A stretch of DNA of 57,170 nucleotides, from assembly GCA_001600695.1 (NCBI GenBank), contig BCKQ01000012.1:393997-451166 (forward strand). Direction: 5' to 3'. Below, piece by piece: positions 10,296 to 20,413 of the stretch. Within the stretch, counting starts at the first letter, position 1, and each line of letters begins with the position of its first letter. The position numbers and the translations under genes were made by a program. The notes under the pieces are model-generated. The model worked only from the letters and a program-made list of their open reading frames with translations, searched no databases and was not told the DNA's origin. This DNA comes from Ascoidea asiatica (taxonomy: Eukaryota; Ascomycota; Saccharomycetes; Ascoideales; Ascoideaceae).

Positions 10296-11723
10296 ATGTT
10301 GAGATTGAAACCAATTTCTAGTGGTATTGGTAATAGATTAATAAATTCATCAATTTTATTGAATTCAAAATATTTTAATATTAGAAATTTAAGTAATTCA
10401 AAATCAATTAATTTCAATAATATTTATAATAGTTTCAATAATTTAAGTAAATTTAATAAAAATTATAATCAAAAAGATATTAGAATAGTTAATTTATTAA
10501 AATTTCAAAGATTTAATTCTAAATTATCTAAAAATGAAGTAAATAGAGAAGAAGTAAATGAGAATGAAAAATTTGAAATTTTAGTTAATGAATTAAATGA
10601 AAGAGATTTAAAATTAGATTTAAATAATGATAATGAGATTAATAAATTTAAAGAAGATAATTTTAAAATGATAAAGAAATTAAATGATGAAATTAATTTA
10701 AATTTAAAAAATAAAAATAAAGTTAATAATTTAAATAAATTAATTATAAAATTAATAAATTTTAAAAATTTTAAAATTGATTTAAATTATTTAAAAAAAT
10801 TAATAAAATTAAATAATAATTTAATTAATTTAAATAATTTAAATTTTGAAATAAATTTAATAATTATTGAAAATTCAATAAAAAATTATCAAAAAAATAA
10901 TAATAATAATAATAATAAAGAAATAATTCCAGAAAAATTAATTTTAGAAATTATAAGATATTTAACATTTGAAAATAAATTTAAAGAAATTTTAAAAATT
11001 ATAAATTTAATATGTTTAAAAGATTTAAATTATATAAAATTTTTTAAAAAAAAATTAATTAAAAATTCAATTTCAATTTCAATTTTTTCAATTTCATTTA
11101 TAATTTTTATTGAAATTTTTTTAAGATATTTTTTTTTAAAAAATAATGAAATTTCAATAAATTTAATAAATAATTTAATTTTAATGATTTTACCATATTT
11201 TTTAAATATTTTAATATTATTAATAATTATTAATATTAATAAAAATTTTTCAAATAATTTTATAAATAAATTTTTAAAATTTAAAGATGGAATTTTTTTA
11301 AAATATTGGTATTTACATAAAAATGAATTAAAATTTTATAATAAAATTATTGAAAATAATAAATTTATAAATTTTAAAGATTATAAATTTAAAACAAATT
11401 TACCAAATAAAGAAATTTTAAATTATCTTAATTTTAAAAAAAATTTAATTTTATTAGATGATGAAAATGAATTATTATTACAAGAATATTGGTTAAAAAA
11501 GGGAGAAAATTTTGAATGGATTGAACCAGATCAAGATCCAGGAGAAATTTTATGGGAAAATTATTTAATTTTTAAAAAATTAATAAATTTAAAAGAAAAT
11601 GAAAATGAAAATGAAAATGAAAAATTGAAATTAAATTTAAATAATATTAAATGGAATAAAAATTTATTAATTAATGATAAAAAAAGATCAAGTATTAATG
11701 ATTCTTGGGAAATTGAAAGATAA
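10296..11723 (+). CDS. Probable mitochondrial inner-membrane protein, two TM segments
   Basis: A 475-residue protein of extreme Asn/Ile/Lys/Leu composition. The first 75 residues are basic with Ser and Arg (MLRLKPISSGIGNRLINSS...), typical of a mitochondrial presequence. Two hydrophobic spans (about 258-280 and 290-314) are separated by a short loop, so a hairpin in the membrane is likely. The C-terminal part is better conserved in look: WYLHKNELKFYN, then EYWLKKGENFEWIEPDQDPGEILWENY (given here in separate parts: EYWLKKGENFEWIE and PDQDPGEILWENY, 398-423). Low-complexity Asn runs occupy the middle. I do not recognise the orthologue. Placement in the inner membrane is inferred from the presequence and paired TM segments. 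Confidence 0.7.
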   Translation: MLRLKPISSGIGNRLINSSILLNSKYFNIRNLSNSKSINFNNIYNSFNNLSKFNKNYNQKDIRIVNLLKFQRFNSKLSKNEVNREEVNENEKFEILVNELNERDLKLDLNNDNEINKFKEDNFKMIKKLNDEINLNLKNKNKVNNLNKLIIKLINFKNFKIDLNYLKKLIKLNNNLINLNNLNFEINLIIIENSIKNYQKNNNNNNNKEIIPEKLILEIIRYLTFENKFKEILKIINLICLKDLNYIKFFKKKLIKNSISISIFSISFIIFIEIFLRYFFLKNNEISINLINNLILMILPYFLNILILLIIININKNFSNNFINKFLKFKDGIFLKYWYLHKNELKFYNKIIENNKFINFKDYKFKTNLPNKEILNYLNFKKNLILLDDENELLLQEYWLKKGENFEWIEPDQDPGEILWENYLIFKKLINLKENENENENEKLKLNLNNIKWNKNLLINDKKRSSINDSWEIER

Positions 11724-12025
11724 AATTAGTTAATGAAGACTTATTCATATATTATATATTTGATTTATATAATATTCAATTTATATTCATGTAAATAAAC
11801 ATTATTAAATATACAAATATTATAGAAAATAAAGGTTTAATACAGTATAATAGATACGTATATAATATATGAATATATGAATATATGAATATAATGGATA
11901 TTACGTAATCCGAACGGGAACTTCAGGAACCGAATTGGGATACCAATAACAGTGATAACAGTGATAACAGTGTTCAATAACAGTGTTACTTACTTTGATA
12001 ACCTCGGATGCGAGAAGTGGAAAGT

Positions 12026-12031
12026 CACGTG
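12026..12031. promoter_or_regulatory. CACGTG E-box
   Basis: TCACGTGG in the GC island upstream of the RRM protein gene. The core matches the Cbf1/bHLH site RTCACRTG. Confidence 0.5.
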
Positions 12032-12057
12032 GACACCGCAACAACCATTATAGTAAC

Positions 12058-12093
12058 AAGTATTATAGTAAGTATTATAGTAAGTATTATAGT
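12058..12093 (+). repeat. Tandem repeat, AAGTATTATAGT x3
   Basis: Three perfect 12-bp units in the GC island upstream of the RRM gene. Confidence 0.9.
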
Positions 12094-13120
12094 AATTTAA
12101 GCACGGCAAGAGAGGTCAATTCTAGGCTCATTTGTCCCGGGGGCGAGTGAAGGGCACTGAAAGCGCAATGAAAGCGCAATGAAAGCAGAATAAACTGAGG
12201 TGGTAGTAATAGTGGTGGTAGTAATAGCAGTGGTAGTACTGAGGTGGTGGAAGCAGTGAACGACGTTGGATTTGTGCTCCAAATTCCAGATTTCATTTGC
12301 CCTTTTTGGCGTAAGCGTTAAGAACCGAACAAAGAGAAGTAAGAAGTAAGTAAGTAAGTAACTGAGTAACTGAGGTGAGTAAGCGAGTGATCATCACCAC
12401 TCAAACTCGACTCGACTCGACTCGAATCATTTTCATTTCATTTCATTCAGTTCATTCAGTTCATTTCTACTCAATTTACTTCCTCTTCATACAATTACTC
12501 AATTACTCAAATATTCAATTATTTAAGTCAATTAATTCTATTTCTTTAAATCTTTTATTTCTCTTTTGCTTATTTCCAATTTCCTCACTTGAAACTTTTT
12601 ATTGGACTTATTTTAAACTAAAATATTACTTTAAATATTACATTAAATAATACATTATAGACTAATTCTAAATCAACGAATAAAACAAGAATTAAAATTA
12701 GTACTTAAATCAAGACTTAAATCAAGATTTAAACCAGGACTGAGTATATCTTAATCTCAATATCCATTTAAATATCCATTTAAATATCCATTTTAATATT
12801 CAAAATATCCATCTCTTAGCTATCCAATTATCGCATCTCAATATTATTATTAATATTATATTATTATTATTATCTATCGTTAATTTGTTATTTAATATTT
12901 CATAAATATTTATCAATTATCATCCATCTAATAATCTAATAATCTAATAATCTAATAATCTAATTCAATCATCTTATATATTATATCATATATACAATAT
13001 ATATATTATATATATTATATATATTATATCAGATACATTTCATTCATTATTTCCCCTTTATCTATTATCATATATTTAATCAATCAATTAATACTTTAAT
13101 ACTTCTCTTAATTAATCAAT

Positions 13121-16100
13121 ATGTCAACAATTGATAATCATAATAATAATAATATTAATAACATTCATAATCATCATAAATTCTCAAATTCAACTGAAAT
13201 AACTCCAACTAATTCATCAGTAATTTTAACAATTGAAAATTTATATAATAATAATAACATCAATAATATTAATGATAATACCAATGACAATGACAATGAT
13301 AATACCAATGACAATAACAATAACAATGACAATGACAATGACAATGATAGTATAAATAATGAAATAAACAACAACAATAACAACAATGATGATGATGATC
13401 AAAAAGATATAAGTCCAGAAGAAATTAAAAAAATTTTAAGAAAATTTAATTCAATTGATTTTGAACATGAAATTCATCAAGATTTTAATGATAATATAAA
13501 TATTACAACTAATACAAATAATAATAACATTAATAACATTAATAATAATAATAATGATAATAATGATAATAATGATAATAAATTAACCGCCAATGAAAAT
13601 ATCTTTACCGCCGATACTACAAATAACAATAACAATAACAATAATGAAAATGAAAATTTAACCGCCAACATTACTAATATAAATGAAAAAAAATTAAAAA
13701 AAAAAATTTCAAAAATAAAATTTAATAATCAAGATGATGCTGAATTAGCTGAAGAAGAAATTCAAAATTTAATTAATTTAAAAAAAAAAAATTTAAATTA
13801 TAAAATTACTTTAAATTATGAAACTGCTTCTCATCCTGGTAATATTTTTATAAAAAATTTACCTTTAAATTTTAATAAAATTCAATTATATAATCTTTGT
13901 AAAAAATTTGGTTCAATATTATCTTGTAAAATTATGCAAGATAATAATGGTATTTCAAAAAAATTTGGTTTTATAAATTTTTCTTCTGGTAAAGCTGCAA
14001 AAGATTGTATTTTAAATTTAAATAATTTAATTTTAGATCAAAATTTTCCAAATGATAAATTATATTTAAATCATCATATTTCAAAAAAAGAAAGATTAAA
14101 TAAATATGAAATTGAGAAAAAAAATTTTAAAAATTTATATATTAAAAATTTACCAAATAATATTAATCAAGATTTTATTTTAAATATTTTTGAAAAATAT
14201 GGTACAATAAAATCTGCTTTTTTTCCAACTATTGATCAAAATGATGATTATCATCTTGATCATTTTATTAATCATTCAACACATTATTCTTTAAAAAATT
14301 TAAATAAAGAAAATGTAAATATCAATCAAAATAATTTCAATCAAGATAATAATAAAGATAATAATAATAAAGAAATGAGTGAAGATAAAAAAATTGAAAA
14401 TATTGAAAGTAATGAAAAAATTGAAGAAAATTCTATTAATGGTAATAACAATGATAATGACAACAACAATGACAACAACAATGACAACAACAATGACAAC
14501 AACAATGACAACAACAATGACAACAACAATGACAACGATGATGATAGTAAATTTTTAAAAGGTTTTGGTTTTATAAAATTCGAAAATCATGAAGATGCTT
14601 TAAAAGCTTTAAATGATTTAAATGGTAAAGAAATTAATAATTCAATAATTTCTGTTTCAAGAGCTCAAAGTCGTGATGAAAGAAATTCAAGATCTTCAAA
14701 TAATTCTTCAATAATTATTAATGATAATTTTGATTATCCATTAAATTTACCTTATATTCAACAAAATCAACAAATGTTATTAAATCCAAATAATTATCAA
14801 AATAATTATCAAAATTTTAATCCAATTCAAAATAATTCAATTACTCCAATTACTCCAATTACTCCAATAACTCCAATAACTCCAATTACTCCAATAAATA
14901 ATATAAATAATATAAATAATATAAATTCTTCAAATAATTCTTTACCTTCAATAAGTCCAATAACTCCAATTAATCAAAATTTTAATCAAAATTATAATTC
15001 AAATTTTATTCCAAATTTTAATCAAAATTTTAATCAAAATTTTAATCAAAATTTTAATCAAAATTATAATCCAAATTTTAATTCAAATTTTAATTCAAAT
15101 TTAAATGGTGGAAATTTTAATCAAAATTATAATCAAAATATTCAATCAAATAGAAGATTTAGTAATTCAAGACATTCAATATCTTCATCTCCAAATCATA
15201 TTCCTGTTGAATCTCAATTTCAATTAGAAAATCTTTATGTTAAAAATTTACCTTTAAATATTGATGATAAAAGATTAAAAGATTTATTTATACCTTTTGG
15301 AGAAATAGTTTCTGCAAAAATTATGACTGAAGATAATGGTACAAGTAAAGGTTTTGGTTTTGTTTGTTTTAAAAGTAAAAATGATGCAAAATCTGCTTTA
15401 TTTTCTATGAATGAATCAAAAGTTGATAATTCTTCAATTCATGTTTCTTATTCTTATCGTAGAAAATCAAATAGTAAAAATAGTATTGATAATAGAATGT
15501 CAAGACGTGATAGTATTAATAGTGTTTCAAGTATAATATTAGGTCCTCCTTTACCAAATTTTTTTTCAACACCTGTTAATCCAATGTATTATTATCCTTT
15601 TAATAATCCTGTAAATCCTGTAAATTTTTTAAATCCAGGAAATTTAGGAATACCTTCTCAAAATATTTATTCAAATATAAATGAAAATGCTCTTGAAATT
15701 AAATCAAGATCTACATCTCCAGAAACTATTGATAAAGAAGAAACTTTAGATTTATCAGATCCTCCAGAAATACCTTCATTTCCATCTCCTCCTTTACCTT
15801 TTGTTTCAATGATACCTCAAATTCCACCTCCTGGTTCAATTCCAAATATGTATCCAAGACAATTTCAACCTCAAAATCAATTACCTATGGGAATGCAATA
15901 TCCTTATCAATTTCCACCACCACCTCCTCCTCCATTAGGTTTACCTATACAAAATTCCAATAATAGATTTCGTGGTAATCATAGTTTTCAAACTAGAAGA
16001 CAAAGTAATAATATTCCAAATCCTTCATCTAATATGAATCAAAATAATTTAAGAAGAAGAAGTTATGATATTAATTATATGAATGGAGGAATGCAATATC

Positions 16101-16537
16101 AACAACCTCAAAGATTTGGAAATCCTAATTATAATTATAATCCAAATTATAATTATAACTATCAAATCAATTTCCAAGAGTTATTTAATTCTATTTCCAA
16201 TTCAGATAACTCTACTTCTAGAACAGAAGCAATTCTTGGAGCAATTAATTCTTTTTTTCTTCAATTATTGACTTTAGTTGGAATTGAAACTCGTAGATAT
16301 CCTGAAACTTTTATAAGAGAAAATTTAATTGATTTTTTAAATGAATTAAGACGAGATATTGGACATTCTACATCTCATTCCAATTATAATAATGATGATA
16401 AAGAAGAAGATGAAGAAGAAAGAGCTGATAATCAAGAGAAAGAGGTTGATATAACCATAATTAATGATTGGAAAAATAACCCAGATTTATTACGATCTCA
16501 GCTCAATGGTTTAATTTCAAGAAATTTTTCCTCTTGA
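13121..16537 (+). CDS. Poly(A)-binding-like protein with three RRMs (Mip6/Pes4-like)
   Basis: A 1138-residue RNA-binding protein. RRM1 spans about 240-318 (RNP2 IFIKNL, RNP1 KKFGFINF). RRM2 is split: RNP2 LYIKNL at 339-344, then about 105 residues of Asn/Asp-rich insertion, then RNP1 KGFGFIKF at 480-487. RRM3 spans about 703-778 (LYVKNL, KGFGFVCF). The N-terminus is Asn/Asp-rich, the 575-675 linker holds TPI repeats and NFNQ repeats, and 805-960 is Pro-rich. A helical C-terminal segment (FQELFNSI... to FLNELRRDIG) may be an MLLE-like domain. The K-N-L-P RRM style recalls Pab1 and its relatives Mip6/Pes4, which act in mRNA export and meiotic translation. Three rather than four RRMs, and the split RRM2, are unusual. 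Paralogue assignment is uncertain. Confidence 0.85.
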   Translation: MSTIDNHNNNNINNIHNHHKFSNSTEITPTNSSVILTIENLYNNNNINNINDNTNDNDNDNTNDNNNNNDNDNDNDSINNEINNNNNNNDDDDQKDISPEEIKKILRKFNSIDFEHEIHQDFNDNINITTNTNNNNINNINNNNNDNNDNNDNKLTANENIFTADTTNNNNNNNNENENLTANITNINEKKLKKKISKIKFNNQDDAELAEEEIQNLINLKKKNLNYKITLNYETASHPGNIFIKNLPLNFNKIQLYNLCKKFGSILSCKIMQDNNGISKKFGFINFSSGKAAKDCILNLNNLILDQNFPNDKLYLNHHISKKERLNKYEIEKKNFKNLYIKNLPNNINQDFILNIFEKYGTIKSAFFPTIDQNDDYHLDHFINHSTHYSLKNLNKENVNINQNNFNQDNNKDNNNKEMSEDKKIENIESNEKIEENSINGNNNDNDNNNDNNNDNNNDNNNDNNNDNNNDNDDDSKFLKGFGFIKFENHEDALKALNDLNGKEINNSIISVSRAQSRDERNSRSSNNSSIIINDNFDYPLNLPYIQQNQQMLLNPNNYQNNYQNFNPIQNNSITPITPITPITPITPITPINNINNINNINSSNNSLPSISPITPINQNFNQNYNSNFIPNFNQNFNQNFNQNFNQNYNPNFNSNFNSNLNGGNFNQNYNQNIQSNRRFSNSRHSISSSPNHIPVESQFQLENLYVKNLPLNIDDKRLKDLFIPFGEIVSAKIMTEDNGTSKGFGFVCFKSKNDAKSALFSMNESKVDNSSIHVSYSYRRKSNSKNSIDNRMSRRDSINSVSSIILGPPLPNFFSTPVNPMYYYPFNNPVNPVNFLNPGNLGIPSQNIYSNINENALEIKSRSTSPETIDKEETLDLSDPPEIPSFPSPPLPFVSMIPQIPPPGSIPNMYPRQFQPQNQLPMGMQYPYQFPPPPPPPLGLPIQNSNNRFRGNHSFQTRRQSNNIPNPSSNMNQNNLRRRSYDINYMNGGMQYQQPQRFGNPNYNYNPNYNYNYQINFQELFNSISNSDNSTSRTEAILGAINSFFLQLLTLVGIETRRYPETFIRENLIDFLNELRRDIGHSTSHSNYNNDDKEEDEEERADNQEKEVDITIINDWKNNPDLLRSQLNGLISRNFSS

Positions 16538-17605
16538 ACATTCTTTACTCAATTAGATTCAATGTCTTTTAATTATTCTTTTAATATTTTTTATTTCTGC
16601 TTTAATAATTCTTTATTGTTTTAATTAAATTGATATTTTCTATTACCAATTTTCAATTTTGTTTGTTCTTAATTTAACTTTTCTTTTACTTCTTTTCATT
16701 TTGATTTTACTTTTTACAATTGTTTATTTTTCTGTTTTTTTTTTAACTCGTTTTTTATTCGTTTTTATTTGTTTTTTATTCGTTTTTTTTAAATATTTTT
16801 CTTTTAAAATGTTTTTTTGGAGATCATTTTTTTTAGATGAAAAAAAAAAAGAAAGAAAAAGATAAGCATATTCTTTATCATTAGCATTTTTTATATTTTG
16901 TTGATTGAACAACAATGCAAAAAAATTAAATAAAATTAAATAAAATTAAATCCAAGAAATTGGAAAAAAAAAAAATATTTAAGCAAAAATTTTAGATAAT
17001 TTTTTGCTTTATCATGAAAAAAAAGGGATAGAGTTTTTTATCAAAAGAAAAATGCAAAGAGGAGATGAGAAAATAAGGTTTTTGACTTTTAAAATGTATA
17101 TTTCTAAATTTATTAGAATTCATACTTGTTGTTTTTTATTTTGAAAAGATTCGTAATTTTCAATTACTTTTAATTAATATTAAAGGAAAAATACTTTCAG
17201 TTTAGTGTATATTTAATATAGAATATATACATGAATAATTTAATATAATTTAAGACTTTTTGAAATTAATTCTTGCAAAAATTTAAGTGATAAATGTTAA
17301 TTAATTCTGTAAAAAATCTAAAGTTTGAAATAATTCGTGAATAAATATTTATTTAATCAGCAAAAGAAGTAAAAGTTATTACTATTTTGCATATTTACAA
17401 GATTAAAGAGGTTATAAAATAAAACAAAAGGAAATTTGAAAAAAAAAAAGTAAGTTATTAACAAACATGAATGTAAGTCGTTGAGAGTCATTAAATATGA
17501 AGTTTTAAATTAATATAGTTAAAGATAATTCAGAAATTAAGAAAACTCCTGAAGATTAAGATAAAAGAAAAAAAAGATAAAGATAAAACAGTAATTAAAA
17601 CAAGT
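16538..17605. other. AT-rich intergenic region between convergent genes
   Basis: T-rich after the RRM gene (16560-16830), then A-rich with repeated AAATTAAATA. Frames at 16659-16865 and 16724-16915 are translations of T- or A-rich runs. No gene or motif is seen. Confidence 0.55.
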
Positions 17606-18454
17606 TTAATCTTTTTTTGGTTCTTCAGAAGCTTTAACAACACCAACTTTAGCAGCTCTAATTATTCTACCATTTAAAGCAAATCCAACTTGTTGAACGA
17701 AAAAAACAGTATTTGGTTCTTTATCAGGTTGTGCAACTTCAAATATAGCTTCATGATGATTTGGATCAAATTTTTCACCAATTGGATTAATTTTACTTAA
17801 ACCATATTTTGCTAAAGTTTTATCAAATATATCACTTGTCATTTTAACACCATCAAAGAAATCTTTCATTTCTTTATTTGAATCTAATAATTCTTTTTTT
17901 GAAGATATTGAATTTAAAGCATGACCGAAATTATCAATAGTTTCAATTAAATCTTTTGAAAATTTTTGTAATGCAAAATCTTTTGCTTTTTGAACTTCTT
18001 TTTTAGTAATATCTTGTAAATTTCTAAAATCTGCAATAGATCTAATATATCTATCTTTCATTGATACTAAATCTTTATCTTTTTGATTAAATTTTGTTTC
18101 ACATTCTTTAAATTTACTTAATAATTCTTCAGCGGATAATTTTGATAATAATTCATCATTATTTTCAGATTTTTTTTCATTTTCTTTTGGTGATTCTTTA
18201 ATATCTTCTTTTTTAACATCATCTTTTGATTCAGTTGTAGATTCTTCTGTTTTTTTTTCAGAAGATTCAGAAGAATAATATCTTTTAGATATATTATTTA
18301 AATATAATAATGGAGATTTATTAATATTATAAACAGATCTTGAAGCATTATAATTATATTTATTTGATCTTAATAGTGTATTTTTTTTGAAAAGTAAATT
18401 TGCATTTGAACGTTGAGTAGCTTTTGCTAAACTATTGAATAATACTCTTGCCAT
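17606..18454 (-). CDS. MGE1: Mitochondrial GrpE, nucleotide exchange factor of Hsp70
   Basis: A 282-residue protein that drives ADP release from matrix Hsp70 (Ssc1) and so supports protein import and folding. Residues 1-60 form a basic, Ser/Asn-rich presequence. Residues 62-108 are a Lys/Glu-rich linker. The GrpE long helix runs about 108-160 (LSAEELLSKFKECETKFN...). The beta-domain carries the signature GLSKINPIGEKFDPNHHEAI (218-237) and GRIIRAAKVGVVK (262-274). A length of 282 is longer than the usual 220-230 because of the acidic linker. It is divergent from EFG1 with a 595-bp shared upstream region. The call is firm. Confidence 0.96.
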   Translation of the reverse strand: MARVLFNSLAKATQRSNANLLFKKNTLLRSNKYNYNASRSVYNINKSPLLYLNNISKRYYSSESSEKKTEESTTESKDDVKKEDIKESPKENEKKSENNDELLSKLSAEELLSKFKECETKFNQKDKDLVSMKDRYIRSIADFRNLQDITKKEVQKAKDFALQKFSKDLIETIDNFGHALNSISSKKELLDSNKEMKDFFDGVKMTSDIFDKTLAKYGLSKINPIGEKFDPNHHEAIFEVAQPDKEPNTVFFVQQVGFALNGRIIRAAKVGVVKASEEPKKD

Positions 18455-18734
18455 TTTTTTTTATATAAATATTAATAATCTAAATAATATGAAAATATTG
18501 TTTTGTTGTTTTCTTATTGAATTGAGATAATCTGAATAATTTAATGAATTGAGATTCAGATTTCTTTAGAATTAATTGCCTTTAGAATTGCCTTTAGAAT
18601 TGCCTCTGAGGAGATGAAAATTTGAAAAGTTTTCTATTTGTTTCTTTTCAACAAAAACTCACTTTGTAAGCTTTTTGCTCTGTTTACTCCAAGACCAGAC
18701 TGAAGAAGCGGTTACCCTTCAGTTGACTATCTGA

Positions 18735-18742
18735 TTACGTAA
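18735..18742. promoter_or_regulatory. TTACGTAA palindrome (bZIP-type site)
   Basis: A perfect 8-bp palindrome of the Yap/CREB-like type. The same octamer occurs at 11901-11908. Factor assignment is inference. Confidence 0.4.
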
Positions 18743-18821
18743 TAAACAAAAAAAAAAAAATGTCACATGACATGCTTTAGATCCACATTTCTGGTAATTT
18801 AAAATTATGTATATCTGCGTT

Positions 18822-18857
18822 ACTAAATGCATCAGTGCATTAGACCCATACTACTGG
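18822..18857 (+). promoter_or_regulatory. Intergenic motif, clear copy A
   Basis: Begins ACTAAATGCATCAG, continues TGCATTAG and ends ACCCATACTACTGG. The paired ATGCAT/TGCAT block makes a short palindrome. It lies 192 bp before the EFG1 start codon. Copies B (37506-37548) and C (20906-20940) share the order CTAA, TGCA, TGCATT, ACCCA, ACTGG. Confidence 0.6.
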
Positions 18858-19049
18858 ATCAAAATTGAAGATCCGTAATTTTGGCTCCAGTTCTGAAAAA
18901 AATTATTTATTTTTTTTCTTCAAAGAAAGTTATTCAAGAACATTTCAATGACTTTAGGAATTTATTACTTCATATTTTTTAATTCAAATAATTGAAAAGA
19001 ATCTCAATTAGAGGTGTTGGAAAACAATATTGAAATATGAATTATAAAA

Positions 19050-20042
19050 ATGCCAGCAGATACAAGATATAAAAGAAAGTTTAGAAAAGAACAAGAATTT
19101 CAAGGTCTTGATTCAGTTATAGATTCAGGTTCTACATCAAGATTAAAAAAAAAAATAAGAGATATTGAAAGATATTTAAAGAAAAAAGGTTCAAAATTAC
19201 CTGCAGATGCAAAATCAGAAAATGAAAGAAATTTACAAGCTTTAAAATTAGAATTACAAAATGCTCAATTGAATTTAACTGTTAAAAAACAATTAAAAAA
19301 ATATCATATGGTTAAATTTTTTGAGAAAAAAAAGGCAATAAGAAATTATAAAAGAGTTAAAAATGAAATAAATGAAATTGAATTAAAAATTTCAAATAAT
19401 GAAAATAATGAAAATAATGAAAAAAATGAAAAAAATGAAGATGATAAAGAATCTAAAAAAGAATTAAAAAAAATAAGGAAGAAATTAAGACAATGTGAAA
19501 TTGATATTGTTTATATTTTAGAATTTCCCAAAACTGAAAATTATATATCATTATTTTCAAATTCTAAAACTGATAATGATAATCAGAATGATATCCATGA
19601 TGATGATGATGATGTTAACGATAATAAAGATAAGAATAGTTCTGAGATTACTAAAAAAGGTTTACAAAAAACAAATGAGAGACGTCAAGAATTAAGAAAA
19701 GAAATGGAAAATAAAATTATAAATAATCAATTGAATTATGATATTGATGAAATAGCGTATGGAAAAGATTTAAATAATAAAAGTAAGAGTAAAAAAAGTA
19801 AAAACAAAAATCAAAATCAAAATCATAATCAAAATAATAATAGAAACAAAAATAATTATAGTAATAATAAACTTGTTGCTACTGTTGATGAAGCTGATAT
19901 TGATATAATTAATCAAGCTAAAATTAAAAAAAATAAGAAACAGAATAAACATAATGAAGATAATCAAGTCGAAGAAAAATCTAATAATCAAGAAGATAAT
20001 GATGACAATGATGGTGATGATGATTTTTTCATGGAAGAATGA
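19050..20042 (+). CDS. EFG1: rRNA-processing protein Efg1
   Basis: A 330-residue nucleolar protein of the small-subunit processome, needed for early 18S rRNA maturation. Its N-terminal region matches the Efg1 family: a basic start (MPADTRYKRKFRKEQEFQGL), SRLKKKIRDIERYLKKK at about 30-46, LPADAKSENERNLQALKLEL at about 50-69, and a basic helix with MVKFFEKKKAIRNYKR at about 87-102. The middle is a charged coiled coil. The C-terminal third is Lys/Asn- and Asp/Glu-rich low complexity, ending DGDDDFFMEE. Lengths of 230-330 are usual. It shares its promoter with MGE1 and lies tail to tail with YSF3, another RNA-processing gene. Confidence 0.9.
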   Translation: MPADTRYKRKFRKEQEFQGLDSVIDSGSTSRLKKKIRDIERYLKKKGSKLPADAKSENERNLQALKLELQNAQLNLTVKKQLKKYHMVKFFEKKKAIRNYKRVKNEINEIELKISNNENNENNEKNEKNEDDKESKKELKKIRKKLRQCEIDIVYILEFPKTENYISLFSNSKTDNDNQNDIHDDDDDVNDNKDKNSSEITKKGLQKTNERRQELRKEMENKIINNQLNYDIDEIAYGKDLNNKSKSKKSKNKNQNQNHNQNNNRNKNNYSNNKLVATVDEADIDIINQAKIKKNKKQNKHNEDNQVEEKSNNQEDNDDNDGDDDFFMEE

Positions 20043-20413
20043 ATTTTTTATTGAAATATGTCCTTTATATATATACAGTATATATATTTAAGATGCATTT
20101 TAATTTTTTTTTTTTTGAAAAATCAATTATTTGAGTATAGTTTCACAAAATTTTAATCTATAAAATAATATATTTCCATGAAGCAAAAAATGAGAATAAA
20201 TGCAAGAAGAATGTATATTAAGTCGATTCGAATAACATTTGATTGAATTTCATTGTTTTATTCAAAAGAAATTTGGCATCATTGAAATAAACACCATTGA
20301 AAATAAACACCATTGAAAATAAACGAGCCTTAATAAAGCTTCCGAGATATGAATAACCTTATTATTTAAGTTCATTTTTTAATTTGTATATTATAAATTA
20401 AATAATTGATTAA
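20043..20413. other. Spacer between convergent EFG1 and YSF3
   Basis: AT-rich, with a palindromic TATATATAC(A)GTATATATA block just after EFG1 and a repeated CATTGAAATAAACAC unit (about 20280-20325). No gene is seen. Confidence 0.5.

Larger units (their letters stand above)
11724..13120. promoter_or_regulatory. Long upstream region of the RRM gene with a repeat-rich GC island
   Basis: From about 11900 to 12430 the sequence is GC-richer and packed with short direct repeats: AACAGTGAT units (11947-11986), a 12-bp triple repeat (12058-12093), AATGAAAGCGC units (12159-12187), GGTGGTAGTAATAG units (12194-12250), AAGTAAGTAAG (12340-12362) and CTCGACTCGA units (about 12405-12425). TTACGTAA lies at 11901-11908 and CACGTG at 12026-12031. 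The rest (12430-13120) is AT-rich with AATCT and ATAT repeats. Frames inside the island look like repeat translations. Confidence 0.5.
18455..19049. promoter_or_regulatory. Divergent promoter of MGE1 and EFG1
   Basis: Carries a three-fold TTGCCTTTAGAA repeat (about 18575-18605), the inverted repeat CTGAAG...CTTCAG around GGTTACC (18700-18722), TTACGTAA, TCACATGACATG (about 18762), a clear intergenic-motif copy (18822-18857) and the inverted repeat GGATC...GATCC (18856-18874). It is a compact, motif-dense region. Confidence 0.6.

Noticed and set aside
14450-14540. AACAATGAC tandem array as a minisatellite or CRISPR-like repeat
   Set aside because: It is in frame inside the RRM gene and encodes (DNNN)n; there are no spacers.
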